Source: Poteriospumella lacustris
Taxonomy: Eukaryota > Sar > Chrysophyceae > Chromulinales > Dinobryaceae
Length of the DNA stretch: 64,000 bases
Reading direction: 5' to 3'
NCBI GenBank assembly: GCA_008000375.1
Contig: SMOI01000123.1
Span: 1 to 64,000, forward strand
Shown here: positions 30,151 through 41,212 of the stretch, piece by piece
How positions within the stretch are numbered: position 1 is the first letter of the stretch
Layout of the letters: each line of letters opens with the position of its first letter
The notes under the pieces: model-generated
Told to the model about the DNA's origin: nothing
Databases searched by the model: none
The model's input: the letters and a program-made list of their open reading frames with translations, nothing else
Translations under genes and position numbers: made by a program

Positions 30151-32343
30151 TCACGGGAGCTGCAGCGGTAGATTGCGCGACATGGAACGAGGAGACGCCG
30201 CGAAACACCAGGACGAGCGATCAACGACCATGTTTTGCGCGAGAAGACAACCCGTGTGGTTGGTATACCGCAGGGCACGTTCACTCTCGGCCGCATCTTG
30301 CACCAACGACACGCCACTGCCCAAGCCATAGAAGACACGTGCATCGACCATCAACTGCGCTTCTAAGGCATGGATTTCGGCGGCTTTGGGCAGCACCACG
30401 GCACGAGCGGCAACAGCAGCAGTAGCAGCAGCTGAAGCGGTGCTATTTGTCGTCACAGGAGCAGCAGTCGTCACTGCAATCTTGGGCCAGAGCTCGACAA
30501 GAACATCACGCGCTAAGCGCACCGAACCCAACGACGACGACGCCGATGCCGACGGCGACGTTGACGACGAGGTAGACGACGCATTGAGACGACGTCGAAT
30601 CATGTTGAAGAATGGACTTTGAAGGAACATGTTGTGGTTGAGCGTAAGTCGCTCTTGCTTCTGCGCAGACGACGATGGGTCCAATGGCAATGGCAAGTAC
30701 GATTCGTCGTGAGGAGGTGTGACGACCACAAGCACATCGAAGACGGTCTGCGGTTGGCCACTGGTACCAACGACACGGTCCCACAAGCGACGTTCACGGT
30801 CGATGGTCTTCAACATATTGTCGAATTCTTTGCCGCAATAGCTAAAGCTATGCGCAGTACCAGCAGTCCCCGAGGCGGGTTTGGAAGAGGGTTTCTTTTG
30901 CGGCTCTGTTTTGGTTGTACCGCCGTTGGCCCCATTCTTCGGTTTCTTCTTTCGACCACTACCACTGCCGCTGCCGCTGCCGCTTCCCTGGCCACGGTCA
31001 CTGCCACGGCTACTGTCACGGTCATGATCGTTGTCCCGCAATTGACGATGCGGACGGTTGGTGTCAAGCACCGCCGTTGGTGGACAATGCCAATGGACAA
31101 CGACCAAGCGATGATCCCGAGGACGATCGCCACTGTAGAGCGCCTGCGAGAGCCGCTGCATTCGTTGGGCCATCGACGGCGAAATGGCCGCCGTCGTCGC
31201 ATTCGCGTTGACCGAGGCCACCTCATTGCTGACGGCAGTAGAGGCGCCACCGTTGTTGGCAGATAAAGACGACAGGCCCGTTCGCACGGTGGGCGGAAAG
31301 GCCACGTTGTAAGCGGCGACGAATCGATCATACAATGTGCGATGCGTGGGGCGGAAGTCAAGACGCACTTCTGGTCGTCGAAATAACTCGTACCGTTGAC
31401 GTGCCAATTGGCTGCGATTGGTCATGATCGGTGAATGGAAACAAACGCCCGCCGAATGATTGGTGGCCAGCGCTGCCACCGCCGAGGCGTTGTTAGGTGC
31501 AGATTTTCTTCGCAGCAGTGACACCTGCGACGTGAACGAGTTCTTCGCGGGACAATGCGGTAGAATATGAGGCGACTTGACACAGGAAACTTTGGTGTCC
31601 AGCGATGGCAGCATGTCACAGATACTGTAAGCGGGTGCCATGACGAATTGAGACGCTGTCGACTTGACGTTCCCGTCGCTTTGGGACGCAGAGGAGTGCA
31701 TATGCAAAGGTGACGTATCGAGCCACAAATGACGATTCAGCGATAGGACGAAGGGCAATGCGTACTTCATTTCAAAGAATTGTAAGTACAAACTGGGTGT
31801 ATTGGGTACACCATGATCGTGACCAGTGCGCCAGAGCAAGTCCGTGACGGGGTTATAGGGCTTGCCATGGCTGCCGTGACGGGAGGCCAGCAATTGCTTG
31901 AGTTGAACATCTGAAGGAGGGGAGGACATGCGCTTACGGTCTGTAGACGCCCGTTGCTTCATTTGCTCCTTCTTGAGCTCGTCGACACCAGCAGGCGATG
32001 TTGATGAGGACCGCTTTGGCTTCGCAAGCGTCTTCTTGTCTTCATCTTCATCATCGTCTTCTGATGCGGCTGCTTTCTTCTTGGATGTCTTCGAAGTGGA
32101 AGATTTCGACGATGATTTTGACTTCGATGACGACGACTTCGACGACTTCGACGACTTCGACGGCGTTTTACTGCGACTGACCTCCTTGTCAGAAGACTTA
32201 TTACCATTGCTGGCTTTCGATGCACTTTTGGGGCTTGATGATTTCTTATTGCCGCTGGACTTCTTCTTCGAAGATGCTGCCAAAGCCGTGTCGTGAATCA
32301 AAACCATCACGATGATCACCGTCAACAGCCACACAAATCGCAT
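30151..32343 (-). CDS. Secreted or lumenal Ser/Lys-rich protein with possible glycosyltransferase-like C-terminal part
   Basis: The product is 730 residues from the ATG at 32343. A signal peptide (~1-22) precedes ~100 residues of Ser/Lys (SKSS) repeats ending in an acidic patch. A globular region begins near residue 150 (NPVTDLLWRTGHDHG, then MKYALPFVLSLNRHLWLD) and contains several Cys. A Gly/Ser/Arg/Lys linker lies at about 440-490. The C-terminal half includes a hydrophobic DVLVVVTPPHDE strand. A late VFYGLGSGVSLVQDA segment resembles the donor-binding GSGxS loop of some glycosyltransferases. That resemblance is weak, so function is left open. Location in the secretory pathway is the best-supported statement. 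Confidence 0.7.
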   Translation of the reverse strand: MRFVWLLTVIIVMVLIHDTALAASSKKKSSGNKKSSSPKSASKASNGNKSSDKEVSRSKTPSKSSKSSKSSSSKSKSSSKSSTSKTSKKKAAASEDDDEDEDKKTLAKPKRSSSTSPAGVDELKKEQMKQRASTDRKRMSSPPSDVQLKQLLASRHGSHGKPYNPVTDLLWRTGHDHGVPNTPSLYLQFFEMKYALPFVLSLNRHLWLDTSPLHMHSSASQSDGNVKSTASQFVMAPAYSICDMLPSLDTKVSCVKSPHILPHCPAKNSFTSQVSLLRRKSAPNNASAVAALATNHSAGVCFHSPIMTNRSQLARQRYELFRRPEVRLDFRPTHRTLYDRFVAAYNVAFPPTVRTGLSSLSANNGGASTAVSNEVASVNANATTAAISPSMAQRMQRLSQALYSGDRPRDHRLVVVHWHCPPTAVLDTNRPHRQLRDNDHDRDSSRGSDRGQGSGSGSGSGSGRKKKPKNGANGGTTKTEPQKKPSSKPASGTAGTAHSFSYCGKEFDNMLKTIDRERRLWDRVVGTSGQPQTVFDVLVVVTPPHDESYLPLPLDPSSSAQKQERLTLNHNMFLQSPFFNMIRRRLNASSTSSSTSPSASASSSLGSVRLARDVLVELWPKIAVTTAAPVTTNSTASAAATAAVAARAVVLPKAAEIHALEAQLMVDARVFYGLGSGVSLVQDAAESERALRYTNHTGCLLAQNMVVDRSSWCFAASPRSMSRNLPLQLP

Positions 32344-32983
32344 GATTGAATCTTGGGCCAGTGGAAATCAACAACGTCTTCGGGTCGATTGATAAACTCA
32401 ACGATGACAGAAATGTCTTATGCTGTTCTACTGAACAGTGCTTTTCCATTTTTGAATGATGAACGAACAAGTCCAAGTCCAAACAAAGTGGCATTGGACC
32501 GCGTGTAACCGATGACCGACGCTGCGTGTACAACAGCAATCCCACTATTGTGTTCCTTCACCATACACGTGCTGCACCTGTGGCTCGCCAAAGTGTACAT
32601 CGGCAATGAACTCTACACAGAACAACCACATCCCGCCCTCCACCATACGGCACATATCTCATACATGTCCTGTCCCAGACCAAACACAGTGTATGTATAT
32701 GTGCGCCATACATAGTTTCTTACATATTGCACGAGGTGCTTCTTTATTTTTCTTTTTTCTTTTTTTTTTGCAAAGGACAACGACGACGGCAGCGACGACG
32801 GTAGCGACGACGGCAGCGACGACGTCGACAGCGACGACAAGGAAGTCGAACAAAACCCGAGAAGGGGATAGTGTCTGAGGTGAGAGTGAATGAACGAAAC
32901 AAAAGCGAAAAACAAAAATACTATAGTCAGCTACGGGGAAGAGTCCACAAAAAGAAATATCAACGACGACGGCGACCGGTTGA
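32344..32983. other. Spacer between two same-strand genes
   Basis: This 640-bp spacer contains the promoter of the gene starting at 32343, a T-rich tract at ~32742-32769 and a short GC-rich minisatellite (separate entry). No gene is seen. Confidence 0.4.
32779..32850. repeat. 12-bp minisatellite of CGACGACGGCAG type
   Basis: About six imperfect copies of a CGACGACGGCAG/CGACGACGGTAG unit lie next to a poly-T/C tract, outside coding sequence. It is probably a hypervariable simple repeat. Confidence 0.65.
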
Positions 32984-35900
32984 CTAAGGAATACGCAGCG
33001 TGTGGAAATCGGTATCCAAGAACTGGGCCAGCACTTTGCGGGCCGAGTCGCTGTTCGAGTCAATGACCGCTTGTAAAGCCGAACTATACACATCACATAG
33101 ACATATCGTCAGTACAAAGAACCACCGACAGGAACGCCATCCGTCTGTGCCTACCTGATAAACGCCTCCAAACCCGCACGACGGTTTTCATCGAGCTGTG
33201 CTTGTCGTGACATAAACGCCAATGCATTGACGTATGATTTCGATGGGAGCTACGAAACATAACAGACCGTTGTCAGCGACCTCAGATAGGGGAGGGGGGA
33301 GCAGAAAAGAACCCAATAACTTACCGGGACTTCGGGTCGAATGCCTTCCTTGTTCAAGGCCTTGGAAAACTGTTCAAACTCACGATACCGTCGTGTCACT
33401 TGCCAGGTATCATTGCCATGGGTCGTTTCCAAGAAATAGATCACATGGCTACCTTGTGATGGGGCCGCTACCATCGATGCCGTGGTGGTCACCCCATGTT
33501 CACTGTCACCACCGAGACCATCTAACTGAGTGGCAATCGCCAATCCCGTTTCCGTGGCCATTAAGGCCATCGTTTCACGTCCCACGGGGCGATTTAAATC
33601 ATTTTCATCTGCAAAATCCATCACCGGGATACGTACTTGTACCTTCGTACCAAACAAGGCACAGGTTCCCGCCGTTCCCGACTTTCCGGGAAAACGATAA
33701 ATGAAACCCGGTAAATCAGAAAACGTGGGAAGGAAATCTTTCGCCTGCGAATGTTTGTTGGGATCTGAATCAGCGGAATTGTTTCCGCTACCAGAAGGTC
33801 CAGTCGTAGTCACGTTGGATTTCATTTTCTTGGCCGACGAGGTCAACAATCCACCGGTAATGTCGTCATCGACGTCAAAGTTGTAGTCATCGTCGTGTGC
33901 ATGCGGATCATCGTCACTCGCAAAGCCTAAACTGATGGGCAACAACAATCCACACGACAGCAGTTCTTGTCCAATGTGACAAGCTTCAAAACGATCCCGT
34001 GCCACTTCGTAGGTTTCGGTGGAATTGGACAGTGCGTTCGAGGAAGAGGCAGTCGCGTTGCTGTTGTTGTTGTCGTTGGTATGCACGCGCATGAGGAAAG
34101 AGGCAATGTCACCACCCGAAATAACACCTTCAAAGAGACGACAACGCACGGCAATATCGCGGGGACGTAGCTTCATCTTCATTTGAACCACCAACTTACG
34201 CCATTTCTCCTGTTGATTCGCTTCCAATTGTTGCTTGTGCGCCATGTCCATCAAGGATTTCTCACCCGCCATGGGTGTCAAATCACCCGCCGATCCCTTC
34301 GGTGACAACTTATTGCCAGAATCGCTGTGTTCATGCACCAAGGCCAGCGGAGACAATCCACTCATATCATTGTCCCCACCCTTCGCATCCAGTCCATCGT
34401 TCCCGTTACCATTCAATGCATCGTTTGCGGTGTTACCACCGTTGGGATTCGATGACGTGTTGCCGCCCGTGGGGAACAGAAATTCACGGGGAACCGACAA
34501 GAAGTCCAACAATACCGGGATATGCGGGTTGTCATGGTACTCCACTCGAAACAAGGCGTTCAAATACACCGCCAAGGCACGCATATCGGCATTGAAATCG
34601 ACTTGATCCTCCAACATATCCAAGTTGGTGTTGCTCGTGTTACGATTGCTATCCGATCGTAACGCTGGACGGCGTGGTGCAAAATCTCCCAACAAGCCCA
34701 CCATGGTTGAGTGCAAACGATAGACTTCCGAGACCGTTTTCCAAATGGTCCATCTCGTCGCCGACGTCGCATTGGACGCTGTAATACTCGCGGTGACGAT
34801 TTCGAATTCCGTTTCATTGTTCACTGCTGTTGCAAGGGTCGGAGGCTTCGGAGACGAACTACCAGGTGCACGTTTCGCACGGTAACCCCAACGTTGAACG
34901 GACACACGAAGAGATTGTTTGCTTTTCAACAACGCCACTGCAGCGTGACGAGATGACGATCCCGCGTCAAAAGCACCACCACCACCACTTCCGCCACCGG
35001 CCAACGACGCAGAGAACGCATCAGGATCCAAGCGCATGCTGCTCGAAGACACACCTGGTACACCTAACTCGTTGCCACGAGGCTCTAAGACTGGTGTCGT
35101 CGCAGCCAAACGAGCCCGATGCTCTTCCAAGATCTGTGCCACCACTTTACCCGTACGACTGACATTGCTGCTACCACCGCCAATGCTACTCTCTCGGCCA
35201 CTGTAGACACTGATCTCACTGTCACGGGGTTCCCATTCAGTTGGGGAATTGCTACGCTTGCTACCTTCCGTTTTCTCACTGTTCCGCATGGTAGAAGACT
35301 TTTTGTTGGTACTGTTGGAACGAGAACCGAAGAAGTACGACGTTAAACCTGACGATTTGGTTTCTTTTTCTTTCTCCGGGGCGATGGGTGAGAAATTACC
35401 CTGAACATTGCGGTCCAATGCTGATTCAATATGTGAAAAATTGCTACCATTGCCACCAAAGGCAGACCCACCCACAGTCATGCTTCCACCTCCAAGAATA
35501 GATGAATGGGAGCTACGAAGTGAGTTCCGATGAGTGGGAGAAGAGTTATTGTATTGGTTCGGTTGAAGAAAACCGTCGTCTCCCTCCGGATCCGTCATCA
35601 AATCTTCTTCTAAAAGGGATTGGAAGTCACTGCTACGATAGGCGGTGGAAGTAGGGCGGAATGGCCAAATATTCATCCACGAGTTTTCCGATTGTGTGAA
35701 GTCAAGACGTGTGCGACGAACAGTAGCGGTACTCGGATGACTCAAACCGGCATCACTCGATCCGGAAAAGGACATCGAAACCGCTTCTGCCAAACGACTG
35801 CACAAATGATCGGTGAAACCAGGCTGACGAATTGGGCTGGTGGTGGTAAATTCGATGCTGAATCGGCGCAACTCCTCTTCGTTCACATCTTCTGGTGACA

Positions 35901-36420
35901 AAAAGATATCTTTGAGAGTAGCAACTGACAAAATCACAAACATACAAACGAGACTTGCTGCAGCACACAAGAAGAAAAGTCTGGAATAATTGTCTTGGTA
36001 TAAGACTGATGCCAGAACTGAATGACCGACGACATTGATCATCAGCAGGACAATGACGATGATAGACGGCCACCTGGCCAATCGTTTGGATTCTGCACCG
36101 ATGGTAGAGGCAATGATAAACCAAACGACAGCATTCGATAAAGCATAAAAAATGCTGGAAAGTGACGAAATCGAGATGAATGCCAGAAGGATCGATAGAG
36201 CCGCAATAACAAACGAGAGCACATTCACCAGCAGGACAATCTTTGCGTTCCTGATGTTGATGTAATCAAATGGCGGAAATCGGCGCAAAATATTCAATCG
36301 TCCTCCCATCAGAACAATAAAGAATGCATTTGCAATGAATAGCAGAAATGTTTCTGTGAAGCACAATGATGGATTTGGACCATACTCGAGAAGTCCTCCA
36401 TCAGCTGGGCACCACTTCAT
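32984..36420 (-). CDS. Five-TM protein with PX-like, DEP-like and C-terminal PX domains (three exons)
   Basis: Exons are 36420-33325, 33249-33155 and 33083-32984. Introns of 75 and 71 bp have GT-AG ends, and the first splice joins EVP to LPSKSYVNA, restoring a PX signature. Total is 1096 residues from ATG 36420. The frame is open 40 codons upstream without an ATG, so a 5' exon is possible. Five TM helices (~20-40, 59-82, 86-106, 117-140, 147-169) follow a Cys/Trp-containing N-terminus, resembling the TMD0 of ABCC proteins. A ~300-residue Ser-rich region comes next, then a PX-like domain with a WTIWKTVSEVYRLH core. A DEP-like segment follows, with VISGGDIASFLM and later GQELLSCGLLLP. The C-terminal PX has RRYREFEQF at ~1010. 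It likely binds phosphoinositides on an endomembrane. Confidence 0.82.
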
Positions 36421-36782
36421 CCTGCGTGTTTGTTTACCCTTACTACTTTGTTCCAACAATCGATCAAAGACACTTTCCACTTGGCGATCCAAGATTTGGG
36501 TACAGAAGGTATAATCCGAAAGAGAACTGTAGTCGAGCACCTTTATTTACTGGCAGTATCCTAAATCATCATCGACATCGCCCTGCTGGGCAAGCAGAAA
36601 GCAACGACGCGGAGGTCCATTTGTCACGATGACGACGATGTGACAAGATGGAATAAACAAAACTCACTTTTTTCGGCGTAAAACTGCACTTCTGCTCTAC
36701 AAAAACTCGGCAAACCAAACAATTGGCGATGGCACAGGTGATGGGCGACAGGAGGGTCAACGATCTCAAAGAAACTGATGTG

Positions 36783-36859
36783 AAGCTCAATACGCTCTCA
36801 TCGTTGACGTGCCTTGCGAAGAATTCATTTTATTATTGACCTGGAGAAGGTTTTCTTTT
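36783..36859. repeat. 77-bp contig-end duplicate, left of gap
   Basis: It is identical to 36960-37036 on the other side of the N run. The two contig ends therefore overlap and the gap is probably artefactual. Confidence 0.9.
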
Positions 36860-36959
36860 NNNNNNNNNNNNNNNNNNNNNNNNNNNNNNNNNNNNNNNNN
36901 NNNNNNNNNNNNNNNNNNNNNNNNNNNNNNNNNNNNNNNNNNNNNNNNNNNNNNNNNNN
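36860..36959. other. Assembly gap of exactly 100 N
   Basis: A run of 100 N is a standard placeholder, not a measured size. It lies in the divergent promoter region between the PX protein and AAMP-like genes. Confidence 0.98.
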
Positions 36960-37036
36960 AAGCTCAATACGCTCTCATCGTTGACGTGCCTTGCGAAGAA
37001 TTCATTTTATTATTGACCTGGAGAAGGTTTTCTTTT
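36960..37036. repeat. 77-bp contig-end duplicate, right of gap
   Basis: It repeats 36783-36859 exactly. Only one copy is likely to exist in the real genome. Confidence 0.9.
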
Positions 37037-37055
37037 TTGTGTGTGTGAAAAAGAA

Positions 37056-38342
37056 ATGCAGAACGCTGGTGCAGGAGACGAAGACTACATCGATGCGAAC
37101 GATCTCATCGACATTGATGACACGTCCATGGCTGGGGCCGATGATATCCCGATGGATGACGATGAAGATGCCGATGTTCCCGATGAAATGGATGAAGTTA
37201 TTAGAGAGGAGGAAGTAAACGAAGATGCAGAAGTGGTGGTGGAGGATGTATCATACTTCACGTGCAATTTGCATTCAGATGCGACGTACTGTATTGCCGT
37301 TCACCCCACCATCCCTAATCTGATTTTGACTGGAGGTGTCGACGATAAGGCTTTTTTATGGGAAGTCCCTCGTCAGATGTCATCAGATGCAGCTGGTTCT
37401 GTCGATATTCCTCACACAGAAATCTTGGGACACACGGATACCGTCACGAGTGTGGGTTTCAATTTCAACGGAAGTCAATTTTTGACGGGATCTTACGACG
37501 GTACCGTTCGCATTTACAATGTTGAGACGAAGGAGTTGGTAATAACTTTGGAAGGACCCGAAGATATTGAATGGGCGAAGTGGCACAACCGAGGAAATGC
37601 GGTTATCGCTGGATCTAAAGATGGAACTGTATGGCTGTGGCTCTCCCACAATGGTCAATGTATGCAAGTGTTCACCGGACATGCTGGGCTTGTCAACTGC
37701 GGTGGATTTACTCTCGACGGAAAAATGATTATCACTGGTGCTGAAGATTGCTCGTTACGCGTGTGGATGCCAAAGACCGGTGTTTGCAAGAAAGTGTTTG
37801 ACACCCCACGTGCGGCTGTTACATGCGTTTCATTCAGTGACGACACATTTTTGGCGGGGTCGGAGGATGGCTATGCTTACTTATTCTCCCAATCCTCGCT
37901 CAAACAAGTTTGCTCCCTTGCTCATGCATCGGACGACAGCGCTGAAGATTCCGTTGCGGTGGAATGTGTTGGATTTTCGAATAGTTCCTTCCGGTGGATG
38001 GCCACGGGTGGAATGAATCAAGAGATGAAAGTGTGGGAACAAACTGGAGTATGCAGATGTGTTTGCCCTCACGAGGGCGGTGTTGTGGCGTTGGAATGGC
38101 ATCCCACCTTGCCATACATCATCACCGCGAGCTTGGATCGCTTTGTGCGAGTTTGGGATGGAAGAAATGGTGCGTTGCTGCTTAAACTTTCCGGACATCA
38201 AGAAAGCGTCACCAATCTCACTTTAGCGCATTTGAGCTTTGGTGATTCTATCGGAGAAGAATCAACAGCTCCGAACGCTATTGTTACCGTCTCAGACGAC
38301 AATACCTCCAAAGTCTTCCGCGTCACGTTCGAAGCATTGTAA
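37056..38342 (+). CDS. AAMP: WD40 repeat protein of the AAMP/Sqt1 type
   Basis: The product is 428 residues from the ATG at 37056. A very acidic N-terminus (DEDYID, then DIDDTS, MDDDEDADVPDEMDE) precedes about eight WD40 blades, the standard arrangement of human AAMP and yeast Sqt1. Typical blade ends are visible (DDKAFLWEV, DGTVRIYNV, DGTVWLW, DCSLRVWMP, DRFVRVWDG), as is the HTDTVTSVGFNFNGSQFLTGSYDG block. Sqt1 is the dedicated chaperone of ribosomal protein uL16 before its assembly into 60S subunits; the acidic tail binds basic partners. It is single-exon and divergent from the PX protein, with the artefactual gap in the shared promoter. Confidence 0.85.
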   Translation: MQNAGAGDEDYIDANDLIDIDDTSMAGADDIPMDDDEDADVPDEMDEVIREEEVNEDAEVVVEDVSYFTCNLHSDATYCIAVHPTIPNLILTGGVDDKAFLWEVPRQMSSDAAGSVDIPHTEILGHTDTVTSVGFNFNGSQFLTGSYDGTVRIYNVETKELVITLEGPEDIEWAKWHNRGNAVIAGSKDGTVWLWLSHNGQCMQVFTGHAGLVNCGGFTLDGKMIITGAEDCSLRVWMPKTGVCKKVFDTPRAAVTCVSFSDDTFLAGSEDGYAYLFSQSSLKQVCSLAHASDDSAEDSVAVECVGFSNSSFRWMATGGMNQEMKVWEQTGVCRCVCPHEGGVVALEWHPTLPYIITASLDRFVRVWDGRNGALLLKLSGHQESVTNLTLAHLSFGDSIGEESTAPNAIVTVSDDNTSKVFRVTFEAL

Positions 38343-38504
38343 ATTACTCATATTCTTTGCATTTTCAAATCTTTCTGCACGAACTCGCGACGTGGTGTAT
38401 CGAGTTTATATATATATAATTACAAAGAAATTCCTGTGGTGTGCTTCGTCAGCACACACAAGCTCCAATAATAGATTTAACAGCACCTCACTTCGGCACA
38501 TCGT

Positions 38505-38982
38505 CTATTTCTTGCTCGCAAGGCGACGCAGTTGCATCTCGGACTGCATAAGGATGAAGAAGTTCTCGTACTCGCTGATAGCAAGCATTTTTTCGATGAA
38601 GAATCGACGACGACCAAATACGTCTTCTTTGTCTAATATTCTACGGCATTCCGCGTGGAACTCTGCAACCGTAAATCCGTTCTGTAAATGGGCGTCATTT
38701 GTTATAAAAATAACTAAATTTTGGTCACATCATGATACAAACCTTGACAATGAAATCTTCAATCATTCCTTCGAAATGACGCAAATATTCTAGATAAACG
38801 GTGTGGAACTCCATAGGATGCTCATGAGAAGTGGTCGAAAAATCAACCGACTGCTCGAAAGCATCTGCGTGTTCCTTGGCGAAGCGCTCAAATTCACCTT
38901 CAAACTCATCGGAAGTGCAGAATTCCTGAACAACGTCCAGCATTTGTGCAACCTTGGTTTCCTCTTCTTTGGATTCAGACAT
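38505..38982 (-). CDS. ARL2BP: ARL2BP/BART-domain protein (two exons)
   Basis: Exons are 38982-38743 and 38681-38505. A 61-bp GT-AG intron falls between codons, giving 138 residues. The BART fold is recognisable: an N-terminal helix ending in TSDEFEGEFERFAKEHADAF, a central EFHTVYLEYLRHFEGMIEDFIVK segment, and exon 2 with FTVAEFHAEC then FFILMQSEMQ, matching the last helices of human ARL2BP. Such proteins bind GTP-loaded ARL2/ARL3 and act at the ciliary base and in mitochondria. A CFAP36-type BART domain is an alternative, but the small size fits ARL2BP better. It is convergent with AAMP (162-bp spacer). Confidence 0.8.
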
Positions 38983-39289
38983 TTTTATCTCGGAAAATAG
39001 GGAAAGATGCAATAGCTTTACTGATGACAGATAGATTTATTTTGTCGTCCGGCGTTGCCTTCTCATGGAAGATATGTTACGGTCTATCTTCGTCTCACAT
39101 CTCTTGCGGCGCCGAATCATCATCGCCGAAAAAGCCGAAATCGCACCGAAAGAGTTTCCGCACATATTTTGGGGCATATTATGCACTATGTCACATATAC
39201 ATATGAACATTTTAGTACCTACGTAAGTGATAGACACAATAGGGCCAGGGATTAAACAGAAAACTATTCACCACGATTGTTTAAGTTCA

Positions 39290-41122
39290 TTAAAAATGTT
39301 GAACACGTCCTCGCTTGGGCATTGATGTCCATGCACGGCTATGTCGATGTTCTTGTCCACTTTTGCTGCCCTTTTTGCCTTCGTGAACTGATGCGTGATC
39401 GACAGTATCACTTCTTGCTGCGGATGACAAGGCGATGTCTCCAGAAGCAGACTGAGAAGTGGAAGGAGAAGGATATGTGTATTCAGGTCCATTTCCAATG
39501 GAAACACCATATTTTTGCTGATCAGCACGACTGAGCTTCCACGGTTCGAAGATATGAGGGGCAGGAATTGCTCGAAGTTCTGGTAGCCAATGACGAATGT
39601 AGTCTCCGTTTGAATCATAGTCTCGACTTTGCTTGGTTATATTGAACTTGTTTACTCTTCCCCCAAGCAATCCAGCGGCGGCATTCCAGTTTCCGTAATT
39701 AGAGCACACATCGTGATCCAGCAGAAGACTCTCGAAGTGATCAGCCCCAACCCGCCAATCCACACCATAATCCAATACCAAGAAAGACGCGACATTTTGA
39801 CGTCCTCTGTTGCTCATCCATCCCGTTGCTGCAAGCTCACGCATGTTGCCATCAACTAAAGGCCAACCAGTGCGACCTTCTTTCCATCTGCGAATAAGCT
39901 CTTCGTCTTTAGACCAACTTATCTGCTTCCCAACAGCGCCACCAGAGAAAAACACACGTGTACCGTATTTGGAGCATATTGCACGAAAGAAGTCGCGCCA
40001 AATTAGCTCGAATATCAGCCAATACGTGCTCTTGTTGCTTAGTCTCCTTTCTGATTCGTATCGACGAACCTCGTGGAAAATCTTTCTGGCAGAAACACAG
40101 CCATGCGCCAAGGCGGGGCTTAATTTTGAAGAATATGACTCCCCTAACATCCCATTACGAATATCAAAATATTCTTTCAAGTGATCTCCCTCGAATGCCC
40201 ATGATTGGATTCTTGCCAATGCAGAATCTTCTCCCCCTGTGAACCCCATTACCCCCCTTGGATCCAAAAGTTCCGTAGCCTGGCTGATTTCTTCATCGGC
40301 AAAACCAAGATCTTTCAGGCTCGGACCGAGATACTCACGTGAAAGAGAATCAATGGACTCTGTGCATGGGCTGTGAAGTGAAGATCTCGTGACAGTCGGA
40401 AGTAAGTCTCGTACCCGACAACGCTTCTCGACCCTTTCTTTGAAAGGGGTGAATGTATCTTGCATATCTTGAAAGTCTCGCCGAAACGGTAAGTCCTCAA
40501 GATGATACAATGTGTTTCCTCCATAAATGCGGCTGATCGAACATCCTCTATCTCTCGCTTGTGTCTCTACGGCAAGTTCGACATCCGTTTCTTCTTTCGA
40601 TACCTCACCGTGGACAAATACTTCACTGCCAGGAGTCATGAAACTGGGGATAACTTCCTCCGGTCTTCCAACTTTGATGATCAAGTCAGAGCCTATTGAT
40701 CTTAAATTCTTCTTCAGCGATTGAACGGATTCAAGAAGAAACTTCGCCCGATAAACTCCAGTTTTAACGCTACCAAACTGGCTACGTGAAAAATGACGAG
40801 GATCAAAACAATACAGACACAAATGTTCACCTCCAACTCTAGACAATTGTTGAGCAGCTGCAGTGAGAACAGGATTATCGTGCAAGCGCAGGTCATTCCT
40901 GAACCAGACGATAGTTCTCCGCAGATTCGTTGACATCGTTGCAAATTGGTGAAATGCTGTTGACCGTGAGGAACTGATATGTTGGCAAAAATAAAGAAAG
41001 CCTACAAAGTAAACCAACGCTATAGACTGCATACAGATGTGAATAGTTGGGCTGCAAGAGGCTTCATAAACCATAAACGAAGAAGAAGCACTCCTTCGCA
41101 TACGTGGCATCATCGTCGTCAT
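39290..41122 (-). CDS. CRYD: DASH-type cryptochrome/photolyase
   Basis: The photolyase domain starts at TIVWFRNDLRLHDNPVL. It has the antenna-binding N-terminal alpha/beta region and then the FAD-binding region, with WLIFELIWRDFFR, GRTGWPLVDGNMREL, TGWMSNRGRQNVASF, DYGVDWRVGADHFE and LLDHDVCSNYGNW, diagnostic for the DASH clade. From the ATG at 41122 it is 610 residues. The conserved domain begins ~65 residues in, and an internal Met at 40936 fits the minimal start. The intervening segment (MQSIALVYFVGFLYF) is hydrophobic and could be organellar targeting, which is common in this clade. The C-terminus is short and basic. The enzyme repairs UV-induced pyrimidine dimers, mainly in single-stranded DNA, and may sense blue light. 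Confidence 0.92.
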   Translation of the reverse strand: MTTMMPRMRRSASSSFMVYEASCSPTIHICMQSIALVYFVGFLYFCQHISSSRSTAFHQFATMSTNLRRTIVWFRNDLRLHDNPVLTAAAQQLSRVGGEHLCLYCFDPRHFSRSQFGSVKTGVYRAKFLLESVQSLKKNLRSIGSDLIIKVGRPEEVIPSFMTPGSEVFVHGEVSKEETDVELAVETQARDRGCSISRIYGGNTLYHLEDLPFRRDFQDMQDTFTPFKERVEKRCRVRDLLPTVTRSSLHSPCTESIDSLSREYLGPSLKDLGFADEEISQATELLDPRGVMGFTGGEDSALARIQSWAFEGDHLKEYFDIRNGMLGESYSSKLSPALAHGCVSARKIFHEVRRYESERRLSNKSTYWLIFELIWRDFFRAICSKYGTRVFFSGGAVGKQISWSKDEELIRRWKEGRTGWPLVDGNMRELAATGWMSNRGRQNVASFLVLDYGVDWRVGADHFESLLLDHDVCSNYGNWNAAAGLLGGRVNKFNITKQSRDYDSNGDYIRHWLPELRAIPAPHIFEPWKLSRADQQKYGVSIGNGPEYTYPSPSTSQSASGDIALSSAARSDTVDHASVHEGKKGSKSGQEHRHSRAWTSMPKRGRVQHF

Positions 41123-41212
41123 ACGTTGGATTGTTGCTCCCAAATGTCACAGAAACTGGGAGTTTGAATAAAAACCCGTTTCTGGACGAAGGTGGTGTTT
41201 TTCCCAAAGTGG

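Noticed and set aside
29600-30208. 202-codon minus-strand frame
   Set aside because: Product of the polypyrimidine tract; overlaps the end of the real gene at 30151 and has no family features.
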